Origin: Obelidium mucronatum
Taxonomy: Eukaryota; Chytridiomycota; Chytridiomycetes; Chytridiales; Chytriomycetaceae
Direction: 5' to 3'
DNA: 64,000 nucleotides
NCBI GenBank assembly: GCA_025765595.1
Contig: JAIVFH010000051.1
Span: 184,777-248,776, forward strand
Shown here: piece by piece, positions 1 through 12,643 of the stretch
Layout of the letters: the number at the start of each line of letters is the position of its first letter
Position numbering within the stretch: the first letter of the stretch is position 1
Notes under the pieces: generated by a model
Told to the model about the DNA's origin: nothing
The model's input: only the letters and a program-made list of their open reading frames with translations
Databases searched by the model: none
Program-made: the position numbers and the translations under genes

Positions 1-568
1 AATACACTGATCTAAAGATGCATCCCACGCGCCATAACTCTTCCAGATATCCAAAACACCCCACACGATTCTGTTTATAATTATTAGCAAACTGCATAGC
101 TTCACCCATTTAGCGTCGTGTGATACTGAATATGCTTTAAACAACAAGAAGCATCCTTTTGAATGAAAAAACAGGAACGCGATTCATCATGGCAAAATGT
201 CGATTAATTAAAAACTGGAGAATCAAGGAATCCTCACCAAATGTAAAGTAAAACAAGTGCGAAGCAATATTCGCCCACAGATTTCCCACCTCACAATTGT
301 GTTGGTTCAAAAAGTAGCCCCAGTTGAAGAGACTCTGATACACTATGCAAAATATATTGAACAGAATCATGATTGTTCCGCAGAGACGGAATGATTCGGC
401 AGTAGGCGTCAATAATCGTTGTGTGACACTTATAATTCCAGAAAAGCTGATTTCAAGGGATAGACCAGAGATTATCCCGAGAATAATCAGTTGCTCGAGA
501 GGCATCGCTCCGCCAATCAGATTTTCGCCAGTGTTGTTTGCGTCGCTGGCCGAAGTTGAGTTGGGCAT
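1..568 (-). CDS. Seven-helix membrane protein, family member 1 (3' partial)
   Basis: I do not recognise this family; it is defined here from five copies in the window. The ATG at 568 opens a short polar N-terminus, then helix 1 with the family motif (G-x-I-S-G-L-x-L-E-I-S-F-S-G). Helices 2 and 3 follow, with a cysteine (NQHNC) 14 residues before a conserved F-Y. An intron of roughly 100-178 joins to N-R-I-V-W-G-V-L-D, the helix-4 signature shared by all copies, and then D-Q-C, the second conserved cysteine. The gene runs off the left edge, so helices 5-7 are not seen. It lies 86 bp downstream of a DOMON/b561 gene on the same strand. A receptor-like role is only an inference from topology. Confidence 0.7.
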
Positions 569-654
569 CTTAAGACGGAGAGTGAAAATCTCGATTTCAT
601 TGACCTTTCTTAAAAAAAGATGAAATAAAACCATGCTTTCTCTTTTTAATTCGT

Positions 655-3125
655 TTACGCGTCGTTCATTTGCACGTGGTGCACAGCTCCACCCTTGAAT
701 TCCATCCACACAAATACTCCCAAAATCATAGCAACTATAGACCAATAAACCGCAATATAAGCCGCCCCTGCGTTCCAGAGTAACAGCCCCAAGCAGATGT
801 TCGCAAGTCCAAGGAGCACAGCAATCCGACCCACCCACCTACCAAACGAACGAAAAAGACAAAAAGTCAACACTCGTGCAAAAAAAAAGAAGAGGCAAAT
901 TGCAGATACCAGTGCAGCTTGTCCCACCAAGGAATCTCTTTTCTCTCTGTCGAAAAGAGCGCATTTGCAACATACCCCAACACAATCTGCACGGGATAAA
1001 GCCCAAATGCAATCACCATGCCGATTACCCCATGCACTGTCCGCCCCGAAAAGCTGGCAACGCCATCCGGAAGACTCAGCTCAATAAACAAGAGCCCCAA
1101 AGCCATCAGGAGCGCCACACCTCCAAACATTATCCCCACATGCAGTTTGTACCATAAATGACCCAGTCTCGTTTTCAAGTATCGCGCAATAAAAATAGCA
1201 GCAGATGGACAGATACACCATGCAAAAAACATGCATAATCCGTGGTATAGAACAAAGTTGGGCGATCTGGCAGTGTCGGTTCCAATTGATGAACCCGCTT
1301 TAGAGACATCCAGTGTGAAACTGCCTGTTGCGGAATGCTGATTGAATGACGATGAAGCACTGTTGGGATCGCTTGGTCCACTTTGAGCAAGTGCATACAC
1401 AAAAGCAGTTGGGCCTGTGGTTCCAATCATGGACGCTGGAATTTGAAGCGAGTAGACAATGTTGGAGGTTGACAGAATCGAGACTGTCGACGGATTGGCA
1501 ATAAATTGGAACTCCTGGGTTTGCGATAGAGGGGGTTGCACATAGCTTGCACCCTTTCGCTGACTGATGATGGGCTGGCCTTTGGAGTTGAGCCAACCGA
1601 CAAATATTTTTGAGTTGGCCATGCTGGTTCCGATACCAAACGAGGCCCATCCTTTGTAACTGGATTGCACAGTGATTGAGACAGTGTTATCTGTCAGATT
1701 TCGTATTGCGTTGATACAGAAAGAGCCCCCTTCTCTGCAGAAGCTGCTTGCAGAGGACAGAGAATTTGTAGCACTGCCCCCAGTTGAGTTGGGACTAATA
1801 GAAGGAGAAGGGCTCGCACTGGGGATGGTTGCCCCAGTCAAAGAAGGAGCAGCCAAGTTGAAAATCCCAAACTGATCATGCATCACAAACGACGACGTTG
1901 CTTGGTCCACATTATCCACAGCGTTGGAAGAAATGCCAAATATATAGTTTGTGCTTTGGACAGCCGCTGCGGCCAACACCTTGTCTGTCACCATAAATGA
2001 AAACACAATGCCAAGACCTTGTGGAACAACTACGGAGGCGGGTGTTGCCACCTGAATAAACGCAGTTTGATCCCGCGCCATTGTTGGAACAACGTGTTCT
2101 TTGCTGTCTCGCTTTGAGATGATGTATTCACCTTTCGAGTTTTTCCAACCAATAAACATTGTGGCGCTGTACATGTCCTGGGAGTTGAGACCCACTCCAA
2201 CCCAGCCTTTTGCTGTGGATTGAACTGTATAAATGGGCGATAGTGTAGCATTATCAAATGTTATTGATAGGCAGAAGGTGTTTCTCGTGTTGTAGCAGTA
2301 TTGGGTTGGCTTCCCGATAGTTGCTTTACCGGAATGAGGAAGAGGGTGAGCTGCAGCTTCGGTCTCTAGTACTTTAGTAGACTGCGTTGTCGATATATGG
2401 GTTGCCAACGTACGCGTCGAAACGAGATTCTCCGTTGTTGTTTTTGTGGCCGCCGTAGAACGAGAAGAAGTCACTGAAATTGCAACCAAGCTGGGCGCTA
2501 CCGGTGGAGATGGATTTGCGGGCGATGATTCCTTGGCAGGAACAGCCAGTCTAAACGCGTCTCGCTTGGAGTGATACCCAAATCCAGAATCCGCAGAATC
2601 CGGCGAACTAGGGCTTGATTCCGAAACACCAAATATAAAGTCTCCAGTTGATCCAGGCTGGGTTTTCAAGAGATCAGCTGTCCCTGCGTAAGATAGGCTG
2701 AAGGCGAACGCAATCTTGGGGGTTCCTGTTAGAGATGCTTTGTCCACGGATATTCTTGCAATATTTGCGTCAGAAGCAGTTGTTGGCATACGATGACCCG
2801 AGGCTTTTCTCACAGAAACGACTGGCTCATTCTTTGAGTTCATCCAACCAACAACCATTGTCGTTCCAGCCATTTCCGTTGAACCCAGGCCGATTGCCGC
2901 ATATCCACTCAACGAGGATTGAACAGTTATTTCGTAAGATTTGGACGCGTCGTTTGCTTTTATCGAAGCACAGAAGGTATTTGAAGAGTCAGAACAGAAG
3001 CGACCTGTCAAGAGAGAAAGTCAGGAACACCTTTCTTACGGAAAAAAACTAAAAAGTGTACTTTGGGCTAAAGCTGAAAGTGAAAGCTGCACAGTCAGGA
3101 GAGCAACGGCAAGTAGTCGCTGCAT
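655..3125 (-). CDS. Secreted DOMON (x3) - cytochrome b561 membrane protein
   Basis: Proteins of this type carry electrons across membranes or to extracellular acceptors; DOMON domains bind heme or sugar and b561 helices bind heme. Exon 1 (3062-3125) encodes a clear signal peptide (MQRLLAVALLTVQLSLSALA). An intron (3005-3061) leads into a large exon (910-3004) with three DOMON repeats, each holding a Y/W-x-x-x-G-x-G strand and the recurrent V/I-G-W-x-N-S-K motif, separated by Ser/Thr-rich linkers. Five or six b561 helices follow with His in H-G-L, H-V-G, V-H-G and L-H-W. Intron 839-909 restores the reading H-W-W-V-G-R seen in the paralog at 13361-15839. The predicted product is about 780 residues. 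It sits next to a seven-helix gene on the same strand. Confidence 0.85.
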
Positions 3126-3237
3126 GTTGCCAACAAAGGAAGAATAGATTCCTGTTCTTAAAAATACCAGCCAATCACAAACAAACAAATCTTAACAAAG
3201 CTGGTATAAAACAAATGAAATAAATATCTATTCATAA

Positions 3238-6264
<3,027 letters not shown>

Positions 6265-6364
6265 GTTTTATCCGGTATTTATCGCTAGCATTTACTGAGT
6301 CGGTCTCTACTCTCCACTCAATATATTAGATTATGTATTTTGCCTATCTTCCGGTAGTTCAATC

Positions 6365-7261
6365 ATGCCTTTATTTCTTTGTTTCCCATCCGATAAAAGT
6401 GCAACAATGGATAACCCAAAAGCAAGGCAAGTCATATTGGGAGCAGCCGTGGGAATCATTGTAGAGACTTCACTCTCGGGAATAATGTCTGCAGTCGTCT
6501 TTCAGCTTCAAAATTACAAACAGAACAAATCAGGGCATCACTCCAAGAACAGCAATGAAAAACAATCATATGGCCACTATAGATTGCCTGCTCTGATGAC
6601 TCTCTTTAATATTCTTTGCATCTCTTTTTCGCTTGTCTCTGAGTTTTCTGGGTTCTCCCGTGGCTCACAAGCATGCCGTAGAGCCATGCTGACCACGAAT
6701 ATCTTATCCCACGCGTTCTATGCCATTTTCAACGCGTTTCTGATCTTGAAGTGTTTCATAATCAGCGGAAACAGCAAGATCGTGTCCGGTGTTATTCCCG
6801 CCCTGCTACTACATCGTTCTGTATGGTCCATTATGGACATTATATATTCGCAAGGTTTTTGGGACTCGGAAGCGCAAATTTGTGGATTTATTCAGCACCC
6901 CATCACAGGGTTGGGATGCAGTCTGGCAGATATTGTATGCGACTTATTTTGTTCAGTGGTTTCGAATCGCGTCTACGTGGGAGCTTCTCAATTCTGATAT
7001 TACAAGAATTGGGGAAGTGATTCTTCAAGAGAATGGTATGTGCCATAATCCCTATTTTGTTTGCAGTCGTGTTTATGGATGTATTCCTTTTCATCAGTTT
7101 TTCGAAGCCTTGTTGTAACCAGCGTAAATGCATATGCACTCTATATATTCTATTTTGCAGACGTTACATCGCCGTTTATATATTATTTTGTCTATTTGAC
7201 GCAGAATTTCACTTGTACGTACTGTTTTGCTTACAACAACATCTTAAAAAATCATCATTGA
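6365..7261 (+). CDS. Seven-helix membrane protein, family member 2 (frame break)
   Basis: Member of the family described at 1-568. Start at 6365; an in-frame ATG at 6407 is an alternative. The family motif E-T-S-L-S-G-I-M lies in helix 1, a cysteine (S-Q-A-C) lies 14 residues before F-Y, and the helix-4 signature reads H-R-S-V-W-S-I-M-D. The second cysteine and loop read I-C-G-F-I-Q-H-P-I-T-G-L-G, then A-D-I-V-C-D-L-F-C. Around 6955-6985 the frame must slip by one base to reach T-W-E-L-L, which matches the paralogs. The last intron (7036-7097) splits codon E-N-V exactly as in the copy at 53162, and the final exon (7098-7261) encodes helices 6-7. The gene may be a young pseudogene or contain an assembly indel. 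Confidence 0.7.
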
Positions 7262-7288
7262 AGATGTTAAATGCGTAAATTTGGAGTA

Positions 7289-7455
7289 TTATTGGCTGCG
7301 CGCAAGAAGATTGAATATGGTTACCAAAACGTCGATTCCAATTGCCAGCCATGTGACGGACAGCAATGCGACTGAAACAGCTGGTTTGGCAATCCGCAAA
7401 AGCCAGTTGTCTTCGTAGTCTATAGAACTATCCACCACGCAATTGAATAATGCTA
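7289..7455 (-). other. Orphan coding-like exon with one hydrophobic helix
   Basis: The reverse strand is open for about 55 codons ending at a TAA (7289-7291). The text contains a hydrophobic stretch (V-S-V-A-L-L-S-V-T-W-L-A-I-G-I-D) and reads like real protein, but no ATG is in frame and a stop lies just upstream. An AG sits at its 5' edge, so it could be a terminal exon. Only about 115 bp separate it from the end of the parvulin gene at 7572, too little for a normal first exon. It may be a relic of a deleted gene. I see nothing else supportable between 7262 and 7571. Confidence 0.22.
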
Positions 7456-7571
7456 TTCACATGAAAATTTCTTGTCTGGAAAAAAGCGAACGATAAGTCT
7501 GCGTTTATTCGGTGTTGATAAGATGTTTGAAATTCTTCAACAGAATGAATTTATTGTGGAATAAAATCACG

Positions 7572-8084
7572 TTATGCAATTGCCTTTTTTGTAACAAGTA
7601 TCAAATGGTACCCAAATTCCGTCTTGATAATGGGTGACAACACATTTTCCTTTGTCGCAGAATCAAAGCAATAGGCGTCAAACTCCTTCACCATCTTTCC
7701 CCTGGAAAAAGAGCCAAGTGCACCGCCCTTGGAAGCTGAATCGCAAACGGAATGTCTTTTTGCAACATCTGCGAACCGATGAGGCTCTTTTTCAAGAGAA
7801 TCTTGTATCTCCTTGATTTTGGATTCTTCTCTGACGAGGATGTGGCTAGCGGTAACCTTCTTTTTCGATGCGTTCTTGTGGTACAGGAAGTAAATGATCT
7901 GGGATACGATAATGACCACAGAGTATCCGTTGAAATCCCCATAGATTTTTTGACAGAGAAAGTTGTGGAGGGGTGCAAGCAGGATGGCCAGCTGCTCAAT
8001 AATTGGCGCAACAGCGTCTTTGAAGCCGAGCATCATTGCTTCCTGATTCGTCAGAGGCCCATCTTTCTTGAATCGCAGACCCAT
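7572..8084 (-). CDS. Membrane-anchored parvulin peptidyl-prolyl isomerase, copy 1
   Basis: Parvulins catalyse cis-trans isomerisation of X-Pro bonds during folding. The ATG at 8084 gives 170 residues. An N-terminal amphipathic part is followed by a hydrophobic helix (Y-S-V-V-I-I-V-S-Q-I-I-Y-F-L), then a complete parvulin domain: T-A-S-H-I-L-V with the first active-site His, H-S-V-C with the catalytic Cys position, G-G-A-L-G-S-F, and F-G-Y-H-L-I with the second His. The domain resembles the bacterial PpiC/Par10 type more than Pin1 and has no WW domain. Single exon, first of four head-to-tail copies on this strand. The copies differ clearly in sequence, so the array is not a recent duplication. 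Which membrane it occupies is unknown. Confidence 0.85.
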   Translation of the reverse strand: MGLRFKKDGPLTNQEAMMLGFKDAVAPIIEQLAILLAPLHNFLCQKIYGDFNGYSVVIIVSQIIYFLYHKNASKKKVTASHILVREESKIKEIQDSLEKEPHRFADVAKRHSVCDSASKGGALGSFSRGKMVKEFDAYCFDSATKENVLSPIIKTEFGYHLILVTKKAIA

Positions 8085-8204
8085 TTTTCTATCTTTTTGA
8101 GTCAAAAGTTAAGGCGTGCAATGACGACACCTGAACACTTCAAATTTTTCAGGAATCACAACAAGTTTATTTATTCTGAGAGAAGATTACAAAATTAAAA
8201 CCAT

Positions 8205-8678
8205 TTACGCGGAAGCCTTCTTGGTGACGATAACCAAGTGGTAACCAAATTGGGTCTTGATTACTGGAGAAACAACATTCTCCTTAGTCTCTGGGTCAAA
8301 GCAGTAACTCTCGAATTCCTTGACCATTTGGCCCTTTCCAAATGACCCAAGAGAACCTCCGTTCTTTCCAGACGGACACGCAGAGTTGGCTTTGGCAAGT
8401 TCTGCAAATCGTTCAGGTTCTTTTTCGAGAATAGCCTGGAGCTCCTTGATCTTCTTCTCTTCTTTCACCAGAATGTGGGATGCAGTAACTTGCGAGCCAG
8501 AGCCGCCCTTTGGCCACAGGAATTGCAGCAGTTGGATTGCAAGAATGATTAAAGTGTATCCGTTGATTGGGCCAAGGACCTTTTGACGAAGGATATCATG
8601 GAGAGGAGCAAGCGGAGCCAAGGCTTCTTTGATTTGATCGAGAATTGGCTGAAGTTGAGTCAAGAGTTCCTGCGCCAT
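8205..8678 (-). CDS. Membrane-anchored parvulin peptidyl-prolyl isomerase, copy 2
   Basis: Second copy in the array, 157 residues from the ATG at 8678; upstream in-frame codons are non-ATG. The N-terminal element L-R-Q-K-V-L-G-P-I-N-G-Y-T runs into a hydrophobic helix (L-I-I-L-A-I-Q-L-L-Q-F-L-W). The isomerase domain keeps A-S-H-I-L-V, S-A-C-P-S-G-K-N-G-G, Q-M-V-K-E-F and F-G-Y-H-L-V. The C-P-S-G-K-x-G-G loop is close to the short bacterial parvulins. No introns. The spacer to copy 1 is 120 bp, enough for its own promoter, so an operon-like transcript is not required. Confidence 0.86.
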   Translation of the reverse strand: MAQELLTQLQPILDQIKEALAPLAPLHDILRQKVLGPINGYTLIILAIQLLQFLWPKGGSGSQVTASHILVKEEKKIKELQAILEKEPERFAELAKANSACPSGKNGGSLGSFGKGQMVKEFESYCFDPETKENVVSPVIKTQFGYHLVIVTKKASA

Positions 8679-8805
8679 TTTTGGATGAGTTTTTTGTTCG
8701 TGGCATTTTGACAGCGCAAGTTTTGGGGGACAAGTGGAAGAATAATGCAACACAGAGAAAGACTATTTATTACAGCAATCGATTTGATGTTTTTACAATC
8801 AGAAT

Positions 8806-9309
8806 TTAAACTTTGGGTTTCTTGGTGAGGATGACCAAGTGGTATCCAAACTTTGTCTTGATCACTGGCGAAACCACATTCTCCTTGGTTTCTGGGTCAA
8901 AGCAGTAGGCATCAAGCTCCTTGGCCATGAGACCTTTTGGAAAAGATCCCAGTGCTCCGCCATACTCTGCCGTCGGACAAATGGAGTGGTTTAAAGCCAA
9001 TGCCACAAACCGCTCGGGTTCCTTCTCCAGAATAGCTTCAAGTTCCTTGATCTTTGCTTCAGTCTTCACGAGAATGTGACTGGCAGTTGCTTTGGCGGCT
9101 TTGCTTTCATCTTCAGTATCATTCACTTTGCCAACAAACAGTTTTCTGAGTTGTAAGATCAACTGAATACCAAGAATGATTGCTGTGTATCCGTTCAAAG
9201 GTCCGAGTACTTGCTGACGTAAAATCTCGTGAATTGGAGCTAGATGGACCCACAGAGGCGCAAAAGCGGTCTTGAGGTGTTCAACAAATTCAACCAATTC
9301 TGCATCCAT
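8806..9309 (-). CDS. Membrane-anchored parvulin peptidyl-prolyl isomerase, copy 3
   Basis: Third copy, 167 residues from the ATG at 9309 (M-D-A-E-L-V-E-F). It shares the L-R-Q-Q-V-L-G-P-L-N-G-Y-T element and a following hydrophobic stretch. A short acidic insert (N-D-T-E-D-E-S-K) precedes the isomerase domain, which has A-S-H-I-L-V, H-S-I-C-P-T, G-G-A-L-G-S-F-P-K-G and F-G-Y-H-L-V-I-L. All three catalytic positions (His, Cys, His) are intact. Single exon. The C-terminus ends in basic residues (T-K-K-P-K-V). Confidence 0.86.
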   Translation of the reverse strand: MDAELVEFVEHLKTAFAPLWVHLAPIHEILRQQVLGPLNGYTAIILGIQLILQLRKLFVGKVNDTEDESKAAKATASHILVKTEAKIKELEAILEKEPERFVALALNHSICPTAEYGGALGSFPKGLMAKELDAYCFDPETKENVVSPVIKTKFGYHLVILTKKPKV

Positions 9310-9352
9310 TTTTTGGCTATTATTGAATAGATTAAGAATTATACTTTATTGG

Positions 9353-9993
9353 TTACAATGCCTTCTTTTCAACCATAATTAAGTGGAAGCCTTTCTCTGT
9401 CTTGATGATTGGTGAAACGACCCATTCACGTGTCTTGAAGCCAAAGCAGTATTTCTCAAACTCCTCGGGGTATTCTTTCTTGCCAAATGGAGGCAAAAGA
9501 CCGCCCTTTCTTGCACTCATTTGATCGATACTGTGCTTCTTTGCAAGTTCTTTGAATCCATTTAGAGTCTTTTGCAATCGAAGTTCCGCCTGAATCTCCC
9601 TCGCCTTTTCTTCTGTCTTGACCAAAATATGGCGAGCAACTACTTTGTCTTTGAGTTTGTTTGGCCAAAAGTTGATTGCAAGCTGGAGAACCAAGATAAT
9701 GATCATATACCAAGAGATGGGACCGAAGACTTGCTGCGAGAGAACACTGTGAACGGGTGCATATACTTCAAGAAAAGGCCCAAGCAGCTCAATTGCTTTG
9801 TTTTTGATTGGTTCCAAGGCTTCGAACGATTGGCAATCGGGGCAAGAGTTGTTTGGGTCTCTGCTGATGTTGACTGCACGAATCCCGCCACATCTTGGGC
9901 CTTGTTGAGCAAGAAGTTGGTGCCCACGTTTTTCAAATCGTGTGTCGACAAGAACTCGATGACAGTGTCATAAGCTGATTGGACCGCTTCCAT
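9353..9993 (-). pseudogene. Parvulin copy 4, frame-shifted, with extra N-terminus
   Basis: The isomerase half (to 9353) reads A-R-H-I-L-V, H-S-I-D-Q-M, K-G-G-L-L and K-G-F-H-L-I; the usual catalytic Cys is replaced by Asp, and G-G-A-L-G-S-F has become G-G-L-L-P-P-F. This frame has no ATG before the membrane helix. The only nearby ATG (9993) opens another frame encoding about 50 helical residues (M-E-A-V-Q-S-A-Y-D-T-V), and the two must be joined around 9815-9860. I found no GT-AG pair with the right phase. Either the gene is decaying or one base is wrong in the assembly. It is the most divergent member of the array. Confidence 0.6.
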
Positions 9994-10028
9994 TGTTGGG
10001 CAAAAATTTATTCTCAGTTCTCAAGTCC

Positions 10029-11103
10029 TCAACCACATATTAATATTAGGTCGTCAATGCTCTCTTTAATGACTGCTTTGAGATTTGCTTCACCAACTCC
10101 ACCCTCGTGCAAAGCACGCCTTCGCACTGGCATGAGCAGCAACTCGGCATTCAGACATCTAGTGTGTACATAGTTCTGAATCAAATATGACAGTTGTAAA
10201 GTAAACTGACATTGATATAGTGTATTCGTAATAATTTGATAAGTGTTGACAAATGAAATAATGGCAGACCAAAGGACTGTTGTAATAAAAAAAATGAATC
10301 AGTTTCATCACAAACAAGGTTTTAGTACCGTTCTCTCGAAATACTATTTTGCTGAAAAGTGATGGTGATGGGATCTTTGAATCCTGGTCTTCTGCTCCAC
10401 CGCCGCCCCACATCAAACTCCAATTCATTGTAATGGATAATATCGTGCAATACAAATCACATATGATATCAGCAACGTTGATTCCGAACCCGGTAATCAG
10501 ATTCTGATTATAGAATATAGTTACATCTTTCTTAAGCCATGTCCCATTCCCCCTTTGACTCTTGAGTAGAACACATCGAAAACACCCCACCCAATGCGAT
10601 GCAGAAGGATCCCTCCCATGACAAGAACAATACTCTTTCGGTTACTTCCAAACATTGCCAACGTTTTGGTGAGCAAGAAAAAGTTAAACAGGAAGAAGAA
10701 TACATGCGCCGAAATGGTCACCATGCGTCGCAACTGCTCTGCGTCAAGTATACAGGCCAGATGGAGAATATTTGAGCACTTTGCATTGCTATCGTTTATA
10801 TATTAAAGACTGCAATGCATTGATAACTGTAATCACTGGTAATCGTTCGCGACTTTCTTGTCGGCAATATCGCCATGTTACCGTGATGAGGCCGGATAAT
10901 GAAACTTCAATCACGAGGCCGCAAAGAATCGCGAGTATAATTGGTTCTTCAATTGGGTAGAAAGGTTGCAGACTCTTGTTTGATGCAGACGAGATAATGG
11001 GGCTCGACGGAGCTGTTCCCGACAAGTTTGAAGCTTGCACTGCCGGTTTGCTTGCAGTTCTGTCGATAGATTGCCAAGTATAAGCACTCATTTCGAGTTT
11101 CAT
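10029..11103 (-). pseudogene. Seven-helix membrane protein, family member 3 (degenerate)
   Basis: Start at 11103 or 11091. Helix 1 is intact (C-G-L-V-I-E-V-S-L-S-G-L-I). After N-A-L-Q-S-L-I-Y the frame hits a stop near 10800 and continues one base out of phase. After the helix-4 signature H-R-I-G-W-G-V-F-D-V-F-Y-S there are about 14 surplus bases (10545-10565) before the expected W. Both family cysteines are absent and N/H-P of the loop has become N-L. The last intron keeps the family position (codon E-N-V), and the final exon can be followed to a stop at 10029 with a basic cytoplasmic tail. Two disruptions plus loss of the paired cysteines make a pseudogene likely. Confidence 0.65.
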
Positions 11104-11210
11104 GTATATACTCTTTTTTTTAATTCGCAACCAACACAATGTATGGTGCACAATGAAATACCATTGTTTTTGTAATTCCCATTCTTAAAACTTCATTTCC
11201 CCACAAAATA

Positions 11211-12588
11211 TTAATTAAGATCCAAGGAAGATGATTGATAAAGGGACTTGGATGGAATCGATGAAATGTCATTTAATGAAACAGAAAAAGTTTGGTTCAA
11301 CTGTTTCGATCTTTTGAGTGTGGTTATTCTGCGGTTTGCAATTTCTACGGCCGTTTTATCACGATATAGAACTGTTGCGGCGTCCAGGCTGCCTACACGT
11401 GCTCTGTCTCGCTCAAGTTGGGTTTCTGTATCGTGGGCTTTAAGTCTGTTGATGGAATCTTGCAGGACGGATTCAAGGTTACTTGATTCCTTTTGTCTTG
11501 TAGAGATCTGTTTTCGAACATGCAGCCCTGAGAAATCGTTGTTAGATTGAAAACCCAAAGTTAACAATCCTACAAAAAAGTTCAGCATTGAAGCAGCGAG
11601 CATAGAAATAATTCTTGTTATAGAAAGTGTTTTAACGGTTACTTTTTTGGGGGAAAAATTCTCAAATACCTGTATCAAGTAAGCGGTCCAAGCAAGAAAC
11701 GGATCCGAAGGCCCCAGACACAGAAAAACATAACTCACAAACGAGTTGACAAATAGAACTACGACAGACCGAAGTACTGATAAACGCCATTACGTTACAT
11801 GGGCGATGGAGTTTTTCAAAATAAAAAAGAACGCCTCAACTGTTTTCATTCACGATTACTCGCGCAGCCTCAGAAATGCTACCAGTCATCAACATCCCCC
11901 AATTCTTTTTCAAAGAAACGATTGTGCAAAACAGATCGGCAACGATATCAGAAGCATTGTTTCCGAATCCCGTGACGGGATTCTGCATATACACACAAGT
12001 TTCTGTATCGGCATCCCAAAAGCCTTTGGACAAGATGAGATCGGAAATCGTCCACGCGGCGCGATGCACCAGAATAATTGTAATCCAAAACCGAACAGTT
12101 CTTTTCTGAGTACAGAGCATATACGTCTTGTATAGCATAAAGCCATCAAACATGATGTAAAACACTTGGCTTGATCCGTTGGCAATGAATTGCCCGAAAT
12201 AGCAAGTACTTGCTGTCGCAAACAACACCGCCATGTTGATGGATATATAAATTACACACCAAGCGTTAAACGCGATCATAAAAGCAGAGATTGGCGAGAT
12301 CGAGATGCCATTGCACAACGGCCGTGTGATTCGTTGTTGAATTTGTTGTAGTTTCACGGAGTAAAGCGTGTTAAACAGGCCTTGGAACGCGATTTCCGCT
12401 GTGAGACCCGATATGAGACCGTATAAGACAAAAGCTTGATTTCCTGAGACCATATCTTCAAGATGGTTAAGGGGTTTGGACAATGGTTTATCGAAACAAA
12501 GGCTCCCTGAAAAATGTAAGCTCGAAATACAAGACGGAGACCCAAACGACTGATTACTATCAATTGGATAGAATAGATTGAGAAACAT
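11211..12588 (-). CDS. Seven-helix membrane protein, family member 4 (intact)
   Basis: The best complete member. Start at 12588; exons 11841-12588 and 11211-11776, with the intron (11777-11840) at the family position in codon E-N-I. Seven hydrophobic segments can be counted. Cysteine 1 (A-S-T-C-Y-F-G) precedes helix 3, cysteine 2 (T-E-T-C-V-Y-M-Q-N-P-V-T-G-F-G) follows helix 4, and A-S-D-I-V-A-D-L-F-C opens helix 5. After helix 7 comes a hydrophilic tail of more than 100 residues, rich in Ser, Thr, Arg and Gln. The predicted length is about 437 residues. It faces the b561 gene at 12644 across a 55-bp divergent spacer. Topology resembles a G-protein-coupled receptor, but I see no E/DRY or NPxxY motif. 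Confidence 0.78.
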
Positions 12589-12643
12589 AAACCTTCATTT
12601 TAAACTTGCTGAACCATCCCGAGCCACACAGTACAGTTCACCC

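Noticed and set aside
6918..6945. 22-nt intron to repair seven-helix member 2
   Set aside because: It restores frame but is far shorter than any other intron here and removes a block conserved in all paralogs.
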